Shown one piece after another: positions 15,270-23,949 of a stretch of 64,000 nucleotides of DNA. Below the pieces are notes generated by a model. That model was not told where the DNA came from. It did not search any database and saw nothing but the letters and a program-made list of their open reading frames with translations. Position 1 is the first letter of the stretch. Each line of letters begins with the position of its first letter. The stretch spans positions 1-64,000 of the forward strand of contig JBIQHF010000004.1 in NCBI GenBank assembly GCA_044508675.1, in the 5' to 3' direction. Source of the DNA: Raineyella sp044508675 (GTDB lineage Bacteria > Actinomycetota > Actinomycetes > Propionibacteriales > Propionibacteriaceae). A program made the translations under genes and the position numbers.

Positions 15270-16621
15270 GACAGTTCGCTTTCAGGATGGGAGACGATCA
15301 GGTGCGTGTTGCTCCCGCCGAAGCCGAAGGAGTTGATGGCGACGCGGCGCACCGGGCGGGCACGGTCCCGGTGACCGGCCACGTGCAGCCGGGTCGACTC
15401 GAGTCGGGGGTGCGTGCCCGAAGGCATCGGGGGCTGGGCCGGAATGATCTGGTGACGGATCATCTGCACGGCCTTGACGGTCGCGAGGGCCCCGGACGCG
15501 GCGAGGGAGTGGCCGACGATCGCCTTGGCCGATCCGAGCGGCACGCCCGGACCGTCCGGGTCCTCGTCGGTCGCTGCGATCGAGGTGATCTCCTGGGCAT
15601 CGCCCACGACGGTTCCGGTGCCATGTCCCTCGATGTAGTCGACCGGACGCCACCCGCCGGCCCGGCGCCGTGCCGCCCGGATGGCGCGGACCTGCCCTTC
15701 ACTGGTCGGGGTCATGATGCCGGGCGCGCGGCCGTCGGAGCCGGCCCCCCAGCCCTCGATCACCGCATGGATGGGGTCGTTGTCGCGGCGGGCCAGGTCG
15801 AGGTCCTTGAGCAGCAGCAGGCCGCCGCCCTCCCCGAGGGTGAAGCCGTCCGCCGTGGCCGAGAACGGCTCGCAGCGGCCACGGGGGGAGAGGGCGCCGA
15901 CGTTGGCGAAGCCGATCAGGGCGTCCGGGGTCAGGCAGACGTACACCCCTCCGGCCAGGCACTCGTCCACTTCACCGGACTCGATCATCGTGCAGGCGAG
16001 GTGGAGCGCGGTGAGTCCCGACGAGCAGGCGCTGTCGACCGAGAACGAGGGCCCGGTGAGGTCGAACTGCTGCTGCACGACGGCCGGGATGATGTTGGAC
16101 AGCACCCCGGACATCGAGTAGCCGCCGACCCGGTGGAGGGCCTCGGATCCCGCCGTCGACAGGCGCTGCTTGAGGTCCGGGTCGTCGACGCCCCAGGAGC
16201 CGTCGACCAGCATCCGGGCCACGATCGAGGCGGAGGTGACGAGGCGGTAGTCGTTGGAACTCACCCCGATGACGGTCCCGATGCCGCGGCCGGCCACCGA
16301 CTCCTGGGTCCGTCCGGCCCGGTCGAACACCTCCTTGGCCAGGGTCAGCGCCAGCCGCTGCTGCGGGTCCATGCCCCGGGCCCGGGCGACCGGGATGCCG
16401 AAGCCGGCCCGGTCCCAGCCGTACGGATCCTCCAGTGCGGCCAGGCTGTTCGTGCCGGATGGGAACGGGTGGCCGGGGTCGTGCCGAAGCACGGAGTCCC
16501 CGTTCCAGCGGTCGTACGGCGCGGGCCCGAGCTGGGGCACCGCGCCCGCCACGATCCGCCAGAACTCATCGGCGTCCGAGGCGCCTGAGGAACGGGCCGA
16601 GAATCCAACAACTGCAATCAT
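15266..16621 (-). CDS. Free-standing polyketide ketosynthase
   Basis: 451 aa from MIAVVGFSARSSGA. Modular-type beta-ketoacyl synthase with Cys199 (SVDSACSSG), His333 (EGHGTGT) and His371 (AKAIVGHSLAASG), plus the C-terminal NSFGFGGSNTHLI. It lacks its own AT, which is supplied by the next gene. It should condense an acyl starter with the malonyl unit on the neighbouring ACP. It is the first gene of the operon; its promoter region holds a perfect 24-bp tandem duplication at 16687-16734. Confidence 0.93.
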   Translation of the reverse strand: MIAVVGFSARSSGASDADEFWRIVAGAVPQLGPAPYDRWNGDSVLRHDPGHPFPSGTNSLAALEDPYGWDRAGFGIPVARARGMDPQQRLALTLAKEVFDRAGRTQESVAGRGIGTVIGVSSNDYRLVTSASIVARMLVDGSWGVDDPDLKQRLSTAGSEALHRVGGYSMSGVLSNIIPAVVQQQFDLTGPSFSVDSACSSGLTALHLACTMIESGEVDECLAGGVYVCLTPDALIGFANVGALSPRGRCEPFSATADGFTLGEGGGLLLLKDLDLARRDNDPIHAVIEGWGAGSDGRAPGIMTPTSEGQVRAIRAARRRAGGWRPVDYIEGHGTGTVVGDAQEITSIAATDEDPDGPGVPLGSAKAIVGHSLAASGALATVKAVQMIRHQIIPAQPPMPSGTHPRLESTRLHVAGHRDRARPVRRVAINSFGFGGSNTHLIVSHPESELS

Positions 16622-16954
16622 CCACAACTCTGTTCTCTTGTTGGAGAGGTGATTCGGAAGCGCCGTGGAGGGATGCTTCCTGGAAACGGGACCTGTCACG
16701 TCGAGTGCCACGGGACCTGTCACGTCGAGTGCCACGCCTCGCCCCTGACAGCGGCGTCGCAACCATCGGCACGCTAGGAAGTGGATATGAACTCTTCAGA
16801 GCCCTGAGCTGTCGCCCGCGTGACCGGAATCCGAACTCGTGGGCCTGCCGGTGGCGTGTCGGAGCGGCCGCAGGCATTTCCGGAGGCATGGTGGGTGCGG
16901 ACAAACAGATCCGGCGTCTGCTTCCCCCGTTGTCGCCGCTCCACCAGGAGAGTC
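16622..16954. other. Divergent intergenic region, polyketide / surface protein
   Basis: 333 bp without a supported gene. Its main feature is the 24-bp tandem duplication at 16687-16734, 66 bp upstream of the ketosynthase start. An open minus-strand frame runs through it but yields repetitive VALDVTGPV sequence and is rejected. No convincing -35/-10 pair is seen. Confidence 0.6.
16687..16734. repeat. Perfect 24-bp tandem duplication
   Basis: Two identical head-to-tail units, 16687-16710 and 16711-16734, each beginning CGGGACCTGTCACG and ending GAGTGCCA. The location in the promoter region of the polyketide operon makes a regulator-binding role possible. Confidence 0.8.
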
Positions 16955-17686
16955 ATGACTCACGCTTCCCCTCGTCCCCGACCCCTCCGTACGCTGGCCC
17001 TCGCCGGCGCGGTCGGCTTCGCAGTCTCCCCGCTGGGGGCCGCTCTCGCCTTCGCCGAGGGAGACGTCCCCGGCACCTTCTCCATCCTGGAGCCCGGCTC
17101 CGGGCAGAAGGTCGAGGGGACCCCGCCGCACCTGGACGGTTGCGCCCTTGACCTGCGCCTGGAGGGCCTCGAGGCCGGCCAGTACACGGTGACGTTCCAG
17201 ACCCGCGAGGGCAGTGACGCCTGGGACCCGATCACGACGACCCCCAACCCGCTCACCATCGCGGCGGACGGCCAGGAGGCCACCACCTCGTACACCATCG
17301 TCCCGAACGGCAAGGACACCGAGTTCAAGCTCCGGGTGAACCTCACCGTGAACGAGGCGGACGTGGCCCCCGGCGCCCAGTCCCTGGTCGCGACCAAGGA
17401 CCTGGACCTGACCTGCGCCCCGACGCAGGTGACGCGGAAGGACGTCGTGAACGTGGCCACCGGCGACAAGCCGGAGCCCGAGCAGTCCTCGCCGGCGCCC
17501 GAACCCGAGACCACGCCTGCACCCGAGTCGTCCGAGGGCTCCGAGCCCAGCGCTGCCCCCGCGCCCCCGACCAAGGTCGACTCCGGCCTCAGCGGTGGGG
17601 CGAGTGGTCTGGTGGCCCTCGGCGTCGGCGGCACCGCCATCGGCGGACTCGCCGTCCTCGGCGCGCGCAAGCGGCGGGCCGGCTGA
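16955..17686 (+). CDS. Secreted surface protein with C-terminal anchor
   Basis: 243 aa. ATG 16955 follows AGGAG. N-terminal signal peptide (RTLALAGAVGFAVSPLGAALAFA), an Ig-like beta domain (about 40-165), a Pro/Glu/Ala-rich stalk (PEPEQSSPAPEPETTPAPES), then VDSGLSGGASG, a hydrophobic segment and a KRRAG tail. That is sorting-signal layout, but LPxTG is absent; VDSGL occupies the place of the motif. Same operon as a second such protein and a sortase. Confidence 0.8.
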   Translation: MTHASPRPRPLRTLALAGAVGFAVSPLGAALAFAEGDVPGTFSILEPGSGQKVEGTPPHLDGCALDLRLEGLEAGQYTVTFQTREGSDAWDPITTTPNPLTIAADGQEATTSYTIVPNGKDTEFKLRVNLTVNEADVAPGAQSLVATKDLDLTCAPTQVTRKDVVNVATGDKPEPEQSSPAPEPETTPAPESSEGSEPSAAPAPPTKVDSGLSGGASGLVALGVGGTAIGGLAVLGARKRRAG

Positions 17687-17723
17687 GGCAGCGTCCACGC
17701 CTCGTCCTGCCCCAGGAGGTGAC

Positions 17724-18347
17724 ATGAACCGTACGATCCGCGCTGCCGCTGCCGTAGTGGTCCTCGGCCTCGCGTCGAGCACGGTCGGGATGGCCGCCCA
17801 GGCCGCCGGCCTGGCCGAGGCGCCCCGCGGGGAGGACGCGCACGACGTCGCCAAGTGGACCCCCGTGGTCGCCCGGTCGTACGCCAACCAGTACGCGGAC
17901 GTGCACTGCGTGCGCCTGCCGATCGAGGGAGCCGAGGCGGGGCCGTACGACCTGGGGGCGGCACCGTCCGGGACCTGGTTCTTCGCTGTGGCGACCGTGG
18001 AGGACCGGCAGGTCCAGTACGGTCCGGCGGAGCTGGTGGGCACGGGCGTCCCCACCGGCGGCGCGGCCAGCGACCTGATCGGCTGCCACGGCACTCCGCG
18101 CAACGGCGGTCCGGTCGCCGTCACCGCGCCCGGTACGGCCACCCCACCGACCCCCGCGACAACCGTCACGCCGGCCGCGAGCCCGACCACCGACGCGACT
18201 TCTGATGCGGTGCCGGACCAGGTCGCCTCCGGGCTGGGCGGCGCCTCCGACGGGGTGGCTGCGATCGGCGTCGGCGCCCTGCTGGTCCTCGGGCTCGCCG
18301 GGCTGGGCCTGCGCGCCCGCCGTACGAACGGCCCAGGGGGTCGGTGA
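17724..18347 (+). CDS. Secreted surface protein with C-terminal anchor
   Basis: 207 aa. ATG 17724 follows AGGAGG. Signal peptide (AAAAVVVLGLASSTVGMAAQA), a compact domain with two Cys (DVHCVRLP...LIGCHGTP), a Thr/Pro stalk, then VASGLGGASDG, a hydrophobic helix and an RARRTNG tail. The C-terminal signal resembles that of the preceding protein (x-SGL-x-GGA(S)), so both may be substrates of the downstream sortase. Its stop overlaps the sortase start (TGATG). Confidence 0.78.
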   Translation: MNRTIRAAAAVVVLGLASSTVGMAAQAAGLAEAPRGEDAHDVAKWTPVVARSYANQYADVHCVRLPIEGAEAGPYDLGAAPSGTWFFAVATVEDRQVQYGPAELVGTGVPTGGAASDLIGCHGTPRNGGPVAVTAPGTATPPTPATTVTPAASPTTDATSDAVPDQVASGLGGASDGVAAIGVGALLVLGLAGLGLRARRTNGPGGR

Positions 18348-18937
18348 TGGCGCGACACCCCAAGCTCCCGACCTGGCTGCTGATGGTGGTGGCGACCCTG
18401 GTCTTCGTCGGGGTGCCGTCCGGCATCACCTGGGCCGGCTACTTCAGCGCCATCGCCGTGCCGGCACCGGCGCCGCCGACCCAGGCTTCGAACCCGCTGG
18501 CGCTGACCATCGACTCGCTGGGCATCCAGGACGCCGAGATCCTGCCGATGGCGCTGGCCGACGGCACCCTCAGCCCGCCGGACAACCCACGGATGGTGGG
18601 CTGGTGGAACGGTTCGGCTGACGCCGGTGCCGAGATCGGCACCACCTTGCTCACCTCCCACAAGGTCGCCGGCGGCGATGGGCTTTTCGAGCACCTGGTC
18701 GACGTGGAACCGGGCGCCTCGATCGTCGTGCGGGGCGAGACGGGCAGCTTCGGCTACGTGGTGCAGGAGGTCCGCGTGCTGCACAAGGACGAACTGGCCG
18801 CGGAATCAGCGACGCTCTTCGCGCTGGACGGCCCACACCGCCTGGTCCTGGTCACCTGCGAGGACTGGACCGGGACGGAGTTCAACTCCAATTCAGTGGT
18901 CGTCGCGACACCTGTGCCGGCCCCGGTCGCCAACTAG
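18347..18937 (+). CDS. Sortase (class F-like)
   Basis: 196 aa. An N-terminal membrane helix (WLLMVVATLVFVGVPSGITWA) is followed by a beta-barrel sortase domain with His105 (LLTSHK) and Cys171 (LVLVTCEDW). The catalytic Arg normally found after the Cys strand is not evident; FNSNSVVVA has Asn at the expected place. It probably links the two upstream proteins to peptidoglycan or another acceptor outside the membrane. The GTG at 18344 is an alternative start. Confidence 0.8.
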   Translation: MARHPKLPTWLLMVVATLVFVGVPSGITWAGYFSAIAVPAPAPPTQASNPLALTIDSLGIQDAEILPMALADGTLSPPDNPRMVGWWNGSADAGAEIGTTLLTSHKVAGGDGLFEHLVDVEPGASIVVRGETGSFGYVVQEVRVLHKDELAAESATLFALDGPHRLVLVTCEDWTGTEFNSNSVVVATPVPAPVAN

Positions 18938-18968
18938 ACCCGTGCCTCGCGGCATAGTGGGGTCCGTG

Positions 18969-20708
18969 ATGGACTCCATGCTCACGGCCCAGTCCCGTTC
19001 CCGCGCGCTCGACGAGATGGGCGACGAACCCGGTCTCGACCTCTTGGTCATCGGGGGCGGGGTGACCGGTGCGGGCATCGCGCTCGATGCCGTCACCCGC
19101 GGCCTGCGGACCGGCCTGGTCGACATGCAGGACTGGGGTGCGGGGACGTCCTCGCGGTCCTCCCGACTGGTCCACGGCGGGCTGCGCTACCTCTACCAGC
19201 TCGACTTCGGGCTCGTGTCCGAGTCGCTGCGCGAGCGGGGCCTGTTGCTCGACACCATCGCCCCGCACCTGGTCCGGGCCCAGCCGTTCCTGTGGCCGCT
19301 GAGGGTGCCGCTGGTGGAGCGCTGCTACAGCGCGATCGGGATCGGCCTGTACGACCTGATCGCACACTTCCGGGGCGGGCGGGTACCGATCCAGCGCCAC
19401 TACGACAAGGCCGGGTCGCTCGGGATCTTCCCCGACCTCCGCCCCAGCCGGCTGGTCGGCGCGATCCGCTTCTACGACGCCCGCGTCGACGACGCCCGCC
19501 TGGTGGTCGACCTGGTCCGCACCGCCAGCGCGTACGGGGCGCTCGCCGCCTCCCGGACCCGGGTGGTCGGGCTGACCCGCAACGGCGAGGTCGTCACCGG
19601 TGCCGTGCTCCGCGACCTGGAGACCGGCCAGGAGCGTACGGTCCGCGCCCGGCACGTGGTCAACGCGACCGGCGTGTGGACCGAGCAGACCGACCGGCTC
19701 GCCGACGCCCGCCACGACACCGGCCTGAAGGTGCTCGCCTCCAAGGGCGTCCATCTGGTCATTCCCAAGGAGCGCATCCGCGGCCGGACCGGACTCTTCC
19801 TGCGCACCGAGAAGTCGGTGCTGTTCATCATCCCGTGGCCCGACTACTGGGTGATCGGCACCACGGACACGGCCTGGACCGAGCAGCTCGAGCACCCGGT
19901 CGCCACCTCGGCCGACATCGACTACATCCTCGACCACGCCAACCAGGTGCTGCGCTCCCGACTCACCCGCGACGACATCATCACCACGTACGCGGGCCTG
20001 CGCCCGCTGCTGCAGCCGCTGGGCGAGCGGGCCGCGGACTCGGCGAGGATCTCCCGGGAGCACGCCATCGCCCAGGTGGCGCCCGGCCTGGCGGCGATCG
20101 CCGGCGGCAAGCTGACCACCTACCGGCAGATGGCAGAGGATGCGGTCGACTTCGTGCTCGGCCCGGAGCGGGCCCGGGCCCGGCCCTCCATCACCCGCCG
20201 GATCCAGTTGGTCGGCGCCGTCGGCTACGAGGCGACCAGGGCCCAGGCCTCGTCGTACGCCAAGCGGATGGACTGGGACCAGTCCCGGATGGAGCACCTG
20301 CTGGCCCGCTACGGCTCGGAGCTGCCGCTGATCGCGGACCTGGTGCTGTCCGATCCCGACCTGGGCCGCCCGCTCGAAGCGGCCCCGGCCTACCTGCGGG
20401 CGGAGGTCGTCTTCGCCGTCACCCACGAGGGTGCCCTGCACGTGGAGGACGTGCTGCGTCGGCGGGTCCGGCTGGCGTACGAACAGCGGGACCGCGGGAC
20501 AGCCGCCCTGGACGAGGTGGGCGAGCTGATGGCGTCGCTGCTGGGCTGGGACGCCGCCACGCTGCAGCAGGAGAAGGACTCCTACCGGCAGGCCGCTGAC
20601 GCGCAGCGGGCGGCGGCCGAGAAGGCCGACGACGCCACTGCCTCGGCGGTCCGCAGCTCGGTGCCGGACCTGGTGCCGGTCGACGCGGGCGCCACCGGCC
20701 CGGCCTGA
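18969..20708 (+). CDS. glpD: Glycerol-3-phosphate dehydrogenase (FAD)
   Basis: 579 aa. The FAD loop VIGGGVTGAGIALDAVTRGL, then SRSSRLVHGGLRYL, and a C-terminal DAO-type cap (about 400-540) identify the respiratory enzyme that oxidises glycerol 3-phosphate to dihydroxyacetone phosphate and feeds electrons to menaquinone. A variable Ala-rich tail follows residue 540. No glycerol kinase or facilitator lies alongside. Confidence 0.93.
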   Translation: MDSMLTAQSRSRALDEMGDEPGLDLLVIGGGVTGAGIALDAVTRGLRTGLVDMQDWGAGTSSRSSRLVHGGLRYLYQLDFGLVSESLRERGLLLDTIAPHLVRAQPFLWPLRVPLVERCYSAIGIGLYDLIAHFRGGRVPIQRHYDKAGSLGIFPDLRPSRLVGAIRFYDARVDDARLVVDLVRTASAYGALAASRTRVVGLTRNGEVVTGAVLRDLETGQERTVRARHVVNATGVWTEQTDRLADARHDTGLKVLASKGVHLVIPKERIRGRTGLFLRTEKSVLFIIPWPDYWVIGTTDTAWTEQLEHPVATSADIDYILDHANQVLRSRLTRDDIITTYAGLRPLLQPLGERAADSARISREHAIAQVAPGLAAIAGGKLTTYRQMAEDAVDFVLGPERARARPSITRRIQLVGAVGYEATRAQASSYAKRMDWDQSRMEHLLARYGSELPLIADLVLSDPDLGRPLEAAPAYLRAEVVFAVTHEGALHVEDVLRRRVRLAYEQRDRGTAALDEVGELMASLLGWDAATLQQEKDSYRQAADAQRAAAEKADDATASAVRSSVPDLVPVDAGATGPA

Positions 20709-20841
20709 CCCTGCGGCGTCGCCGGCCGGAGCCGCGGACGACCGCGACGACCGACGCCACCCGCCGTTACCCTCGGGGGACACGAGCGATGCGCCGGGCC
20801 AGACCCACGTCCGGCAGGTGCCGAGAGGACGGGCGGAGACC

Positions 20842-21288
20842 ATGGGCGAGAACATCGAGCCGGACCAGCAGGCCGAACAGGTCTTCGGCGGGGGGTACGT
20901 GCTGGCGGCCTCGCTGCCTGACCGGGCCAGCGTGGCACGGATCGTCGAGGTCGAGGCCACCGGGTTCCGGATCGCTGGGCCCGCGCGGATCCACACCTAC
21001 CGCGCCGGGTCACTGATGCTCACCGACCACGGCGCCGTCGGCGCCCCTGCATCCGAGGTACTCGAGGGACTGACCGGCATGCGCGCCTCGGCCGAGCAGT
21101 GGCGCGAGGGCATCGGCGACGGCGCTGTGGTGGGTCGCTCCTCGCTGCCGGACACCGTCGAGGGCTTCGTCGTGGCCGACGGTCGGCTGTGGTCGGCCAC
21201 GCTGACGGGGGCGGTCGGCTCCGTCGACCCGAGCGTCGTCGTGGAGCGGCTGCTGCGGGCGATCACCGGTCAGCCGCTGGGCGCTTGA
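20842..21288 (+). CDS. Hypothetical protein, 148 aa
   Basis: Starts MGENIEPDQQAEQVFGGGYV after CGGAG. Mixed alpha/beta with repeated small hydrophobic strands (RIVEVEATGFRIAGPARIHT; EGFVVADGRLWSATLTGAVG). No signal peptide or membrane segment and no recognised domain. Confidence 0.65.
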   Translation: MGENIEPDQQAEQVFGGGYVLAASLPDRASVARIVEVEATGFRIAGPARIHTYRAGSLMLTDHGAVGAPASEVLEGLTGMRASAEQWREGIGDGAVVGRSSLPDTVEGFVVADGRLWSATLTGAVGSVDPSVVVERLLRAITGQPLGA

Positions 21289-21317
21289 CCCTGCCACGTG
21301 ACAGAAAACCCTACATG

Positions 21318-21572
21318 TCAGAGCTTGCGGAGGAACTCCGGGTCGTTGTCGGGGGCCCCGTCGAACGGATCCCTGCCACCGCCGCCGCCACCGGAGGAGG
21401 TGTGGCCGAACACCAGCCAGACCACCGGGCCGATGAACGGGATCAGCAGGATGACCACGAACCACATCCACTTGGGCATGTAATTCACCTTCGACACCTC
21501 GGTCTGCGCGAGGTCCGTGATCGAGTAGATCGCCAGGAGAACGGCAAGCAGGATCGGAAGGTAGCGGCCCAT
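21318..21572 (-). CDS. PLDc_N-type small membrane protein
   Basis: 84 aa. Two hydrophobic helices (YLPILLAVLLAIYSITDLAQ and MWFVVILLIPFIGPVVWLVF) match the phospholipase D-nuclease N-terminal (PLDc_N) module. A Gly-rich linker and an acidic tail follow. Such proteins are common in actinobacteria and have no known activity without the phospholipase domain. Confidence 0.85.
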   Translation of the reverse strand: MGRYLPILLAVLLAIYSITDLAQTEVSKVNYMPKWMWFVVILLIPFIGPVVWLVFGHTSSGGGGGGRDPFDGAPDNDPEFLRKL

Positions 21573-21581
21573 GGCCTGAGT

Positions 21582-22811
21582 CTACCTGTCCGGGCGACGG
21601 CCGACCCCGTTCACTTCGGCCGCCCGGTCGAGTCGGCGGGCCGCCGTTGCGGCCACGGTCTGCAGGCGCTCCACCCAGCGCAGGACCTGCTCACCGGTAG
21701 CTTCCCCGGGCAGTTCACCGAGGCGCATCGCGAGCGGCACCGAGCCGTCCTCACGTCGCAGCGGAGCCGTGATGTGCAACAGGTCGTAGGTACCCTCGGG
21801 ATCGATGTGCTCTGGTTCGTGGTGGGTCGCCATGGTCTTCACCACCTCGAAGAACTCCCGCTCCTGGGCCGGCGTACGGGTCGTCGCCGTGTAGGCCTGG
21901 ACGACGGCATCCAGTTCGTCCTGGGAGTACGGGCCCTTGGGTGAGATCGACCAGCCGCGCCGACGGGTCAGCTCGAGCTGACGGCGCGCCAACTGGCGGG
22001 CGTCATCGTCGGCCCGACCCAGCCGGGCGATCCACTGCTCGTCGGTCGGCGCGCCGGGAGTGCCGATGAAAAGCGGGCCCAGCGGAGGCACCAGCGGGAC
22101 CCGGGCACCGAGGCGGCTGCGTCCCTGGCTGGAGGAGTGGTTGGCCGTGGCGATGAACACGGAGTCGCCCTCGTCGACGGCCTGGATGCTGCACTCCACC
22201 CCCAGCTCCGCGGCGACCGACTCCATGTCGTCGCGGACGAGATCGGCCATCCGGACCAGGGTGATGAACTCCCGGCCGGAGGAGACCACCAGCGAGCCGG
22301 GAGCGAACCGTCCGTACCCGCCCTGGAAGAACAGCAGCGGTAGCCCGCGCTCCTCGACCTTCATGTGGGTCACCCGGCCGAGCACGATGTCGTGGTCCGC
22401 GCCGTCGTAGATGGCCGCCGGCGCACAGTCCAGCCAGGCCACCACACCGTCGATGATCGGCGCCCCGGAGGGGCTGGGGTGCCAGCTGATGCCGGCGAAC
22501 TTGTCCTCGCTCGGCCGGGCGAAGTCCCGGCACAGCTGCTCCTGCTCGGCGGACAGCACATTGATGCAGAAGGAATCGGCCGTCCGGATCCTCGCCCAGG
22601 AGCCGGACTGCTTCATCGGCAGGAAGGCGACCTGCGGCGGGTCCAGCGAGACCGACGTGAACGAACCGATCACCAGCCCGACCGGGCTCCCGTCCACCAT
22701 GGCGGTGACGATGACGACTCCGGTGGGGTAGTGCCCGAGGACGTCTCGGTACAGCATGGAATCGATCTGTGGCCAAGCGGTCTGCGTGGCGGTGTGGTGT
22801 GCGGTAGCCAT
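21582..22811 (-). CDS. Flavin reductase fused to IclR-type effector domain
   Basis: 409 aa from ATG 22811, chosen over 22817 because GAAGG is then about 8 nt away. N-terminal FMN-binding flavin reductase domain, about 20-180: YPTGVVIVTAM, GLVIGSFTSVSLDPPQVAFL and SWHPSPSGAPIIDGVVAWLDC. The C-terminal half, about 185-400, has the pattern of the IclR ligand-binding domain (MESVAAELGVECSIQAVDEG; VPLVPPLGPLFIG; RRRGWSIS) but no helix-turn-helix. It would supply FMNH2 or FADH2 to a two-component monooxygenase, with reduction probably gated by an aromatic effector. Divergent from an IclR gene; a TGTGA-N6-TCACA site lies upstream. Confidence 0.85.
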   Translation of the reverse strand: MATAHHTATQTAWPQIDSMLYRDVLGHYPTGVVIVTAMVDGSPVGLVIGSFTSVSLDPPQVAFLPMKQSGSWARIRTADSFCINVLSAEQEQLCRDFARPSEDKFAGISWHPSPSGAPIIDGVVAWLDCAPAAIYDGADHDIVLGRVTHMKVEERGLPLLFFQGGYGRFAPGSLVVSSGREFITLVRMADLVRDDMESVAAELGVECSIQAVDEGDSVFIATANHSSSQGRSRLGARVPLVPPLGPLFIGTPGAPTDEQWIARLGRADDDARQLARRQLELTRRRGWSISPKGPYSQDELDAVVQAYTATTRTPAQEREFFEVVKTMATHHEPEHIDPEGTYDLLHITAPLRREDGSVPLAMRLGELPGEATGEQVLRWVERLQTVAATAARRLDRAAEVNGVGRRPDR

Positions 22812-22864
22812 CCTCATCCCTTCTCTGTGCCGGCCCCGTCGCCGGCTGCCCCACATGCTGCCGG

Positions 22865-22880
22865 TGTGAGTCATGTCACA
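22865..22880. promoter_or_regulatory. CRP/GlxR-like palindrome
   Basis: TGTGA-N6-TCACA, a perfect match to the half-sites of CRP/GlxR-type operators, 54 bp upstream of the flavin reductase start in a divergent promoter region. Confidence 0.55.
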
Positions 22881-22991
22881 GAACTGTCTTTGGTCACAAC
22901 GTGGCACGACGAGAGCGGTTGGGGAGTCCGGGAGCCTCGGCGGAACGAATGTGGTCCGGGTGGACCGGTGACACTCTCGCGGGAGGCCTCT

Positions 22992-23007
22992 AGCATGCCT
23001 GCATGCT
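22992..23007. promoter_or_regulatory. 16-bp palindrome over the IclR start codon
   Basis: AGCATGC-CT-GCATGCT is a perfect inverted repeat that includes the ATG at 23003. It could be an autoregulatory operator or an mRNA hairpin hiding the start. Confidence 0.5.
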
Positions 23008-23770
23008 GCAGAGACCTGCCTACCTGGTGAGCTCGGTCGACCACGCCCTGCGGATGGCCCTGCTGCTCCAGCAGGAAGGCCCGATGCGTGGATCGGAGCT
23101 GGCCGCCCGACTGGGGATCGCCCGTTCCACCGCGCACCGCCTGTGCTCGATGCTCGTCTACCGCAACTTCGCCGAACAGGCGGACGACCGTCGCTACGCG
23201 CCCGGACCCGCCCTGCGGGACCTGGACCTGCCGGGCGGCTGGATCGGACTGCTGCGCGCAGCCGTCGAGCCGGCGCTGGCGGCGCTGCACGACGCCACCC
23301 GGGAAACCGTCGACCTGCAGGTGCTGGTGGGGCACGAAGCACGCTTCATCCATTCCCTCGAATCGCCGGAGCTTCTGCGGGTCAGCAGTCGCGACGGCGC
23401 GCTCTTCCCCGCCTGGCGAACGTCCGGGGGACGGGCGATGCTGGCCGGGCTGGAGGAGCCGGAGGTTGTGCGCATCCTCGCTGCCGGCGGTGTGGAGGAC
23501 GTACGCCGACCTGGGCTGATGGTGGAGCTGGGGCATACCCGCCGCCGCGGCTTCGCGCTCAGCCACGAAGAGGCCTCGCCCGGAGTGACGGCCATCGCGG
23601 TGGCGCTGCCTCGCCTCGAGGGCCTGCCGCCGGCGGCGATCAGCGTCGCGATGCCGAGCAGCAGGTTCACCCCGGACTCCTGGGAGTCGACCACCGCTGC
23701 CATGGCGCGCGTGGTCGATGCCCTGCGTCGTGGCGGTGCCCTGCCTCGCCCCGCGATCAAGGCCGGGTAG
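23003..23770 (+). CDS. IclR-family transcriptional regulator
   Basis: 255 aa. N-terminal winged helix, about 10-65 (ALRMALLLQQEGPMRGSELA...IARSTAHRLCSML), then a C-terminal effector domain (RETVDLQVLVGHEARFIHSL; FPAWRTSGGRAMLAGLEEPE; RRRGFALSHEEASPGVTAIA). IclR proteins usually sense aromatic acids or other metabolites and control nearby catabolic genes. Divergent from the flavin reductase-IclR fusion, which it probably controls. Confidence 0.9.
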   Translation: MLQRPAYLVSSVDHALRMALLLQQEGPMRGSELAARLGIARSTAHRLCSMLVYRNFAEQADDRRYAPGPALRDLDLPGGWIGLLRAAVEPALAALHDATRETVDLQVLVGHEARFIHSLESPELLRVSSRDGALFPAWRTSGGRAMLAGLEEPEVVRILAAGGVEDVRRPGLMVELGHTRRRGFALSHEEASPGVTAIAVALPRLEGLPPAAISVAMPSSRFTPDSWESTTAAMARVVDALRRGGALPRPAIKAG

Positions 23771-23949
23771 CCGGGCGAGCCCCTGCTGCGGGGCCGAGGG
23801 GCGTACGACCCGGGTCACTGGGTGGCACGAGTCGTGGTGGTTCGGGTGAGGGCTTGCGAGGATCTCACGACCCGCGGCCGTACGAGACAGCGCCTTGTCA
23901 TGAGGGTTGTCGCGAGCCGTCAGTGCTGACTGACGGGGAGGAGTGAGGG

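Noticed and set aside
12819..15374. 851-aa plus-strand frame
   Set aside because: Antisense of the AT-ACP-AOS gene; no recognisable domain, while the minus strand shows all catalytic motifs.
18882..20996. 704-aa minus-strand frame
   Set aside because: Antisense of glpD.
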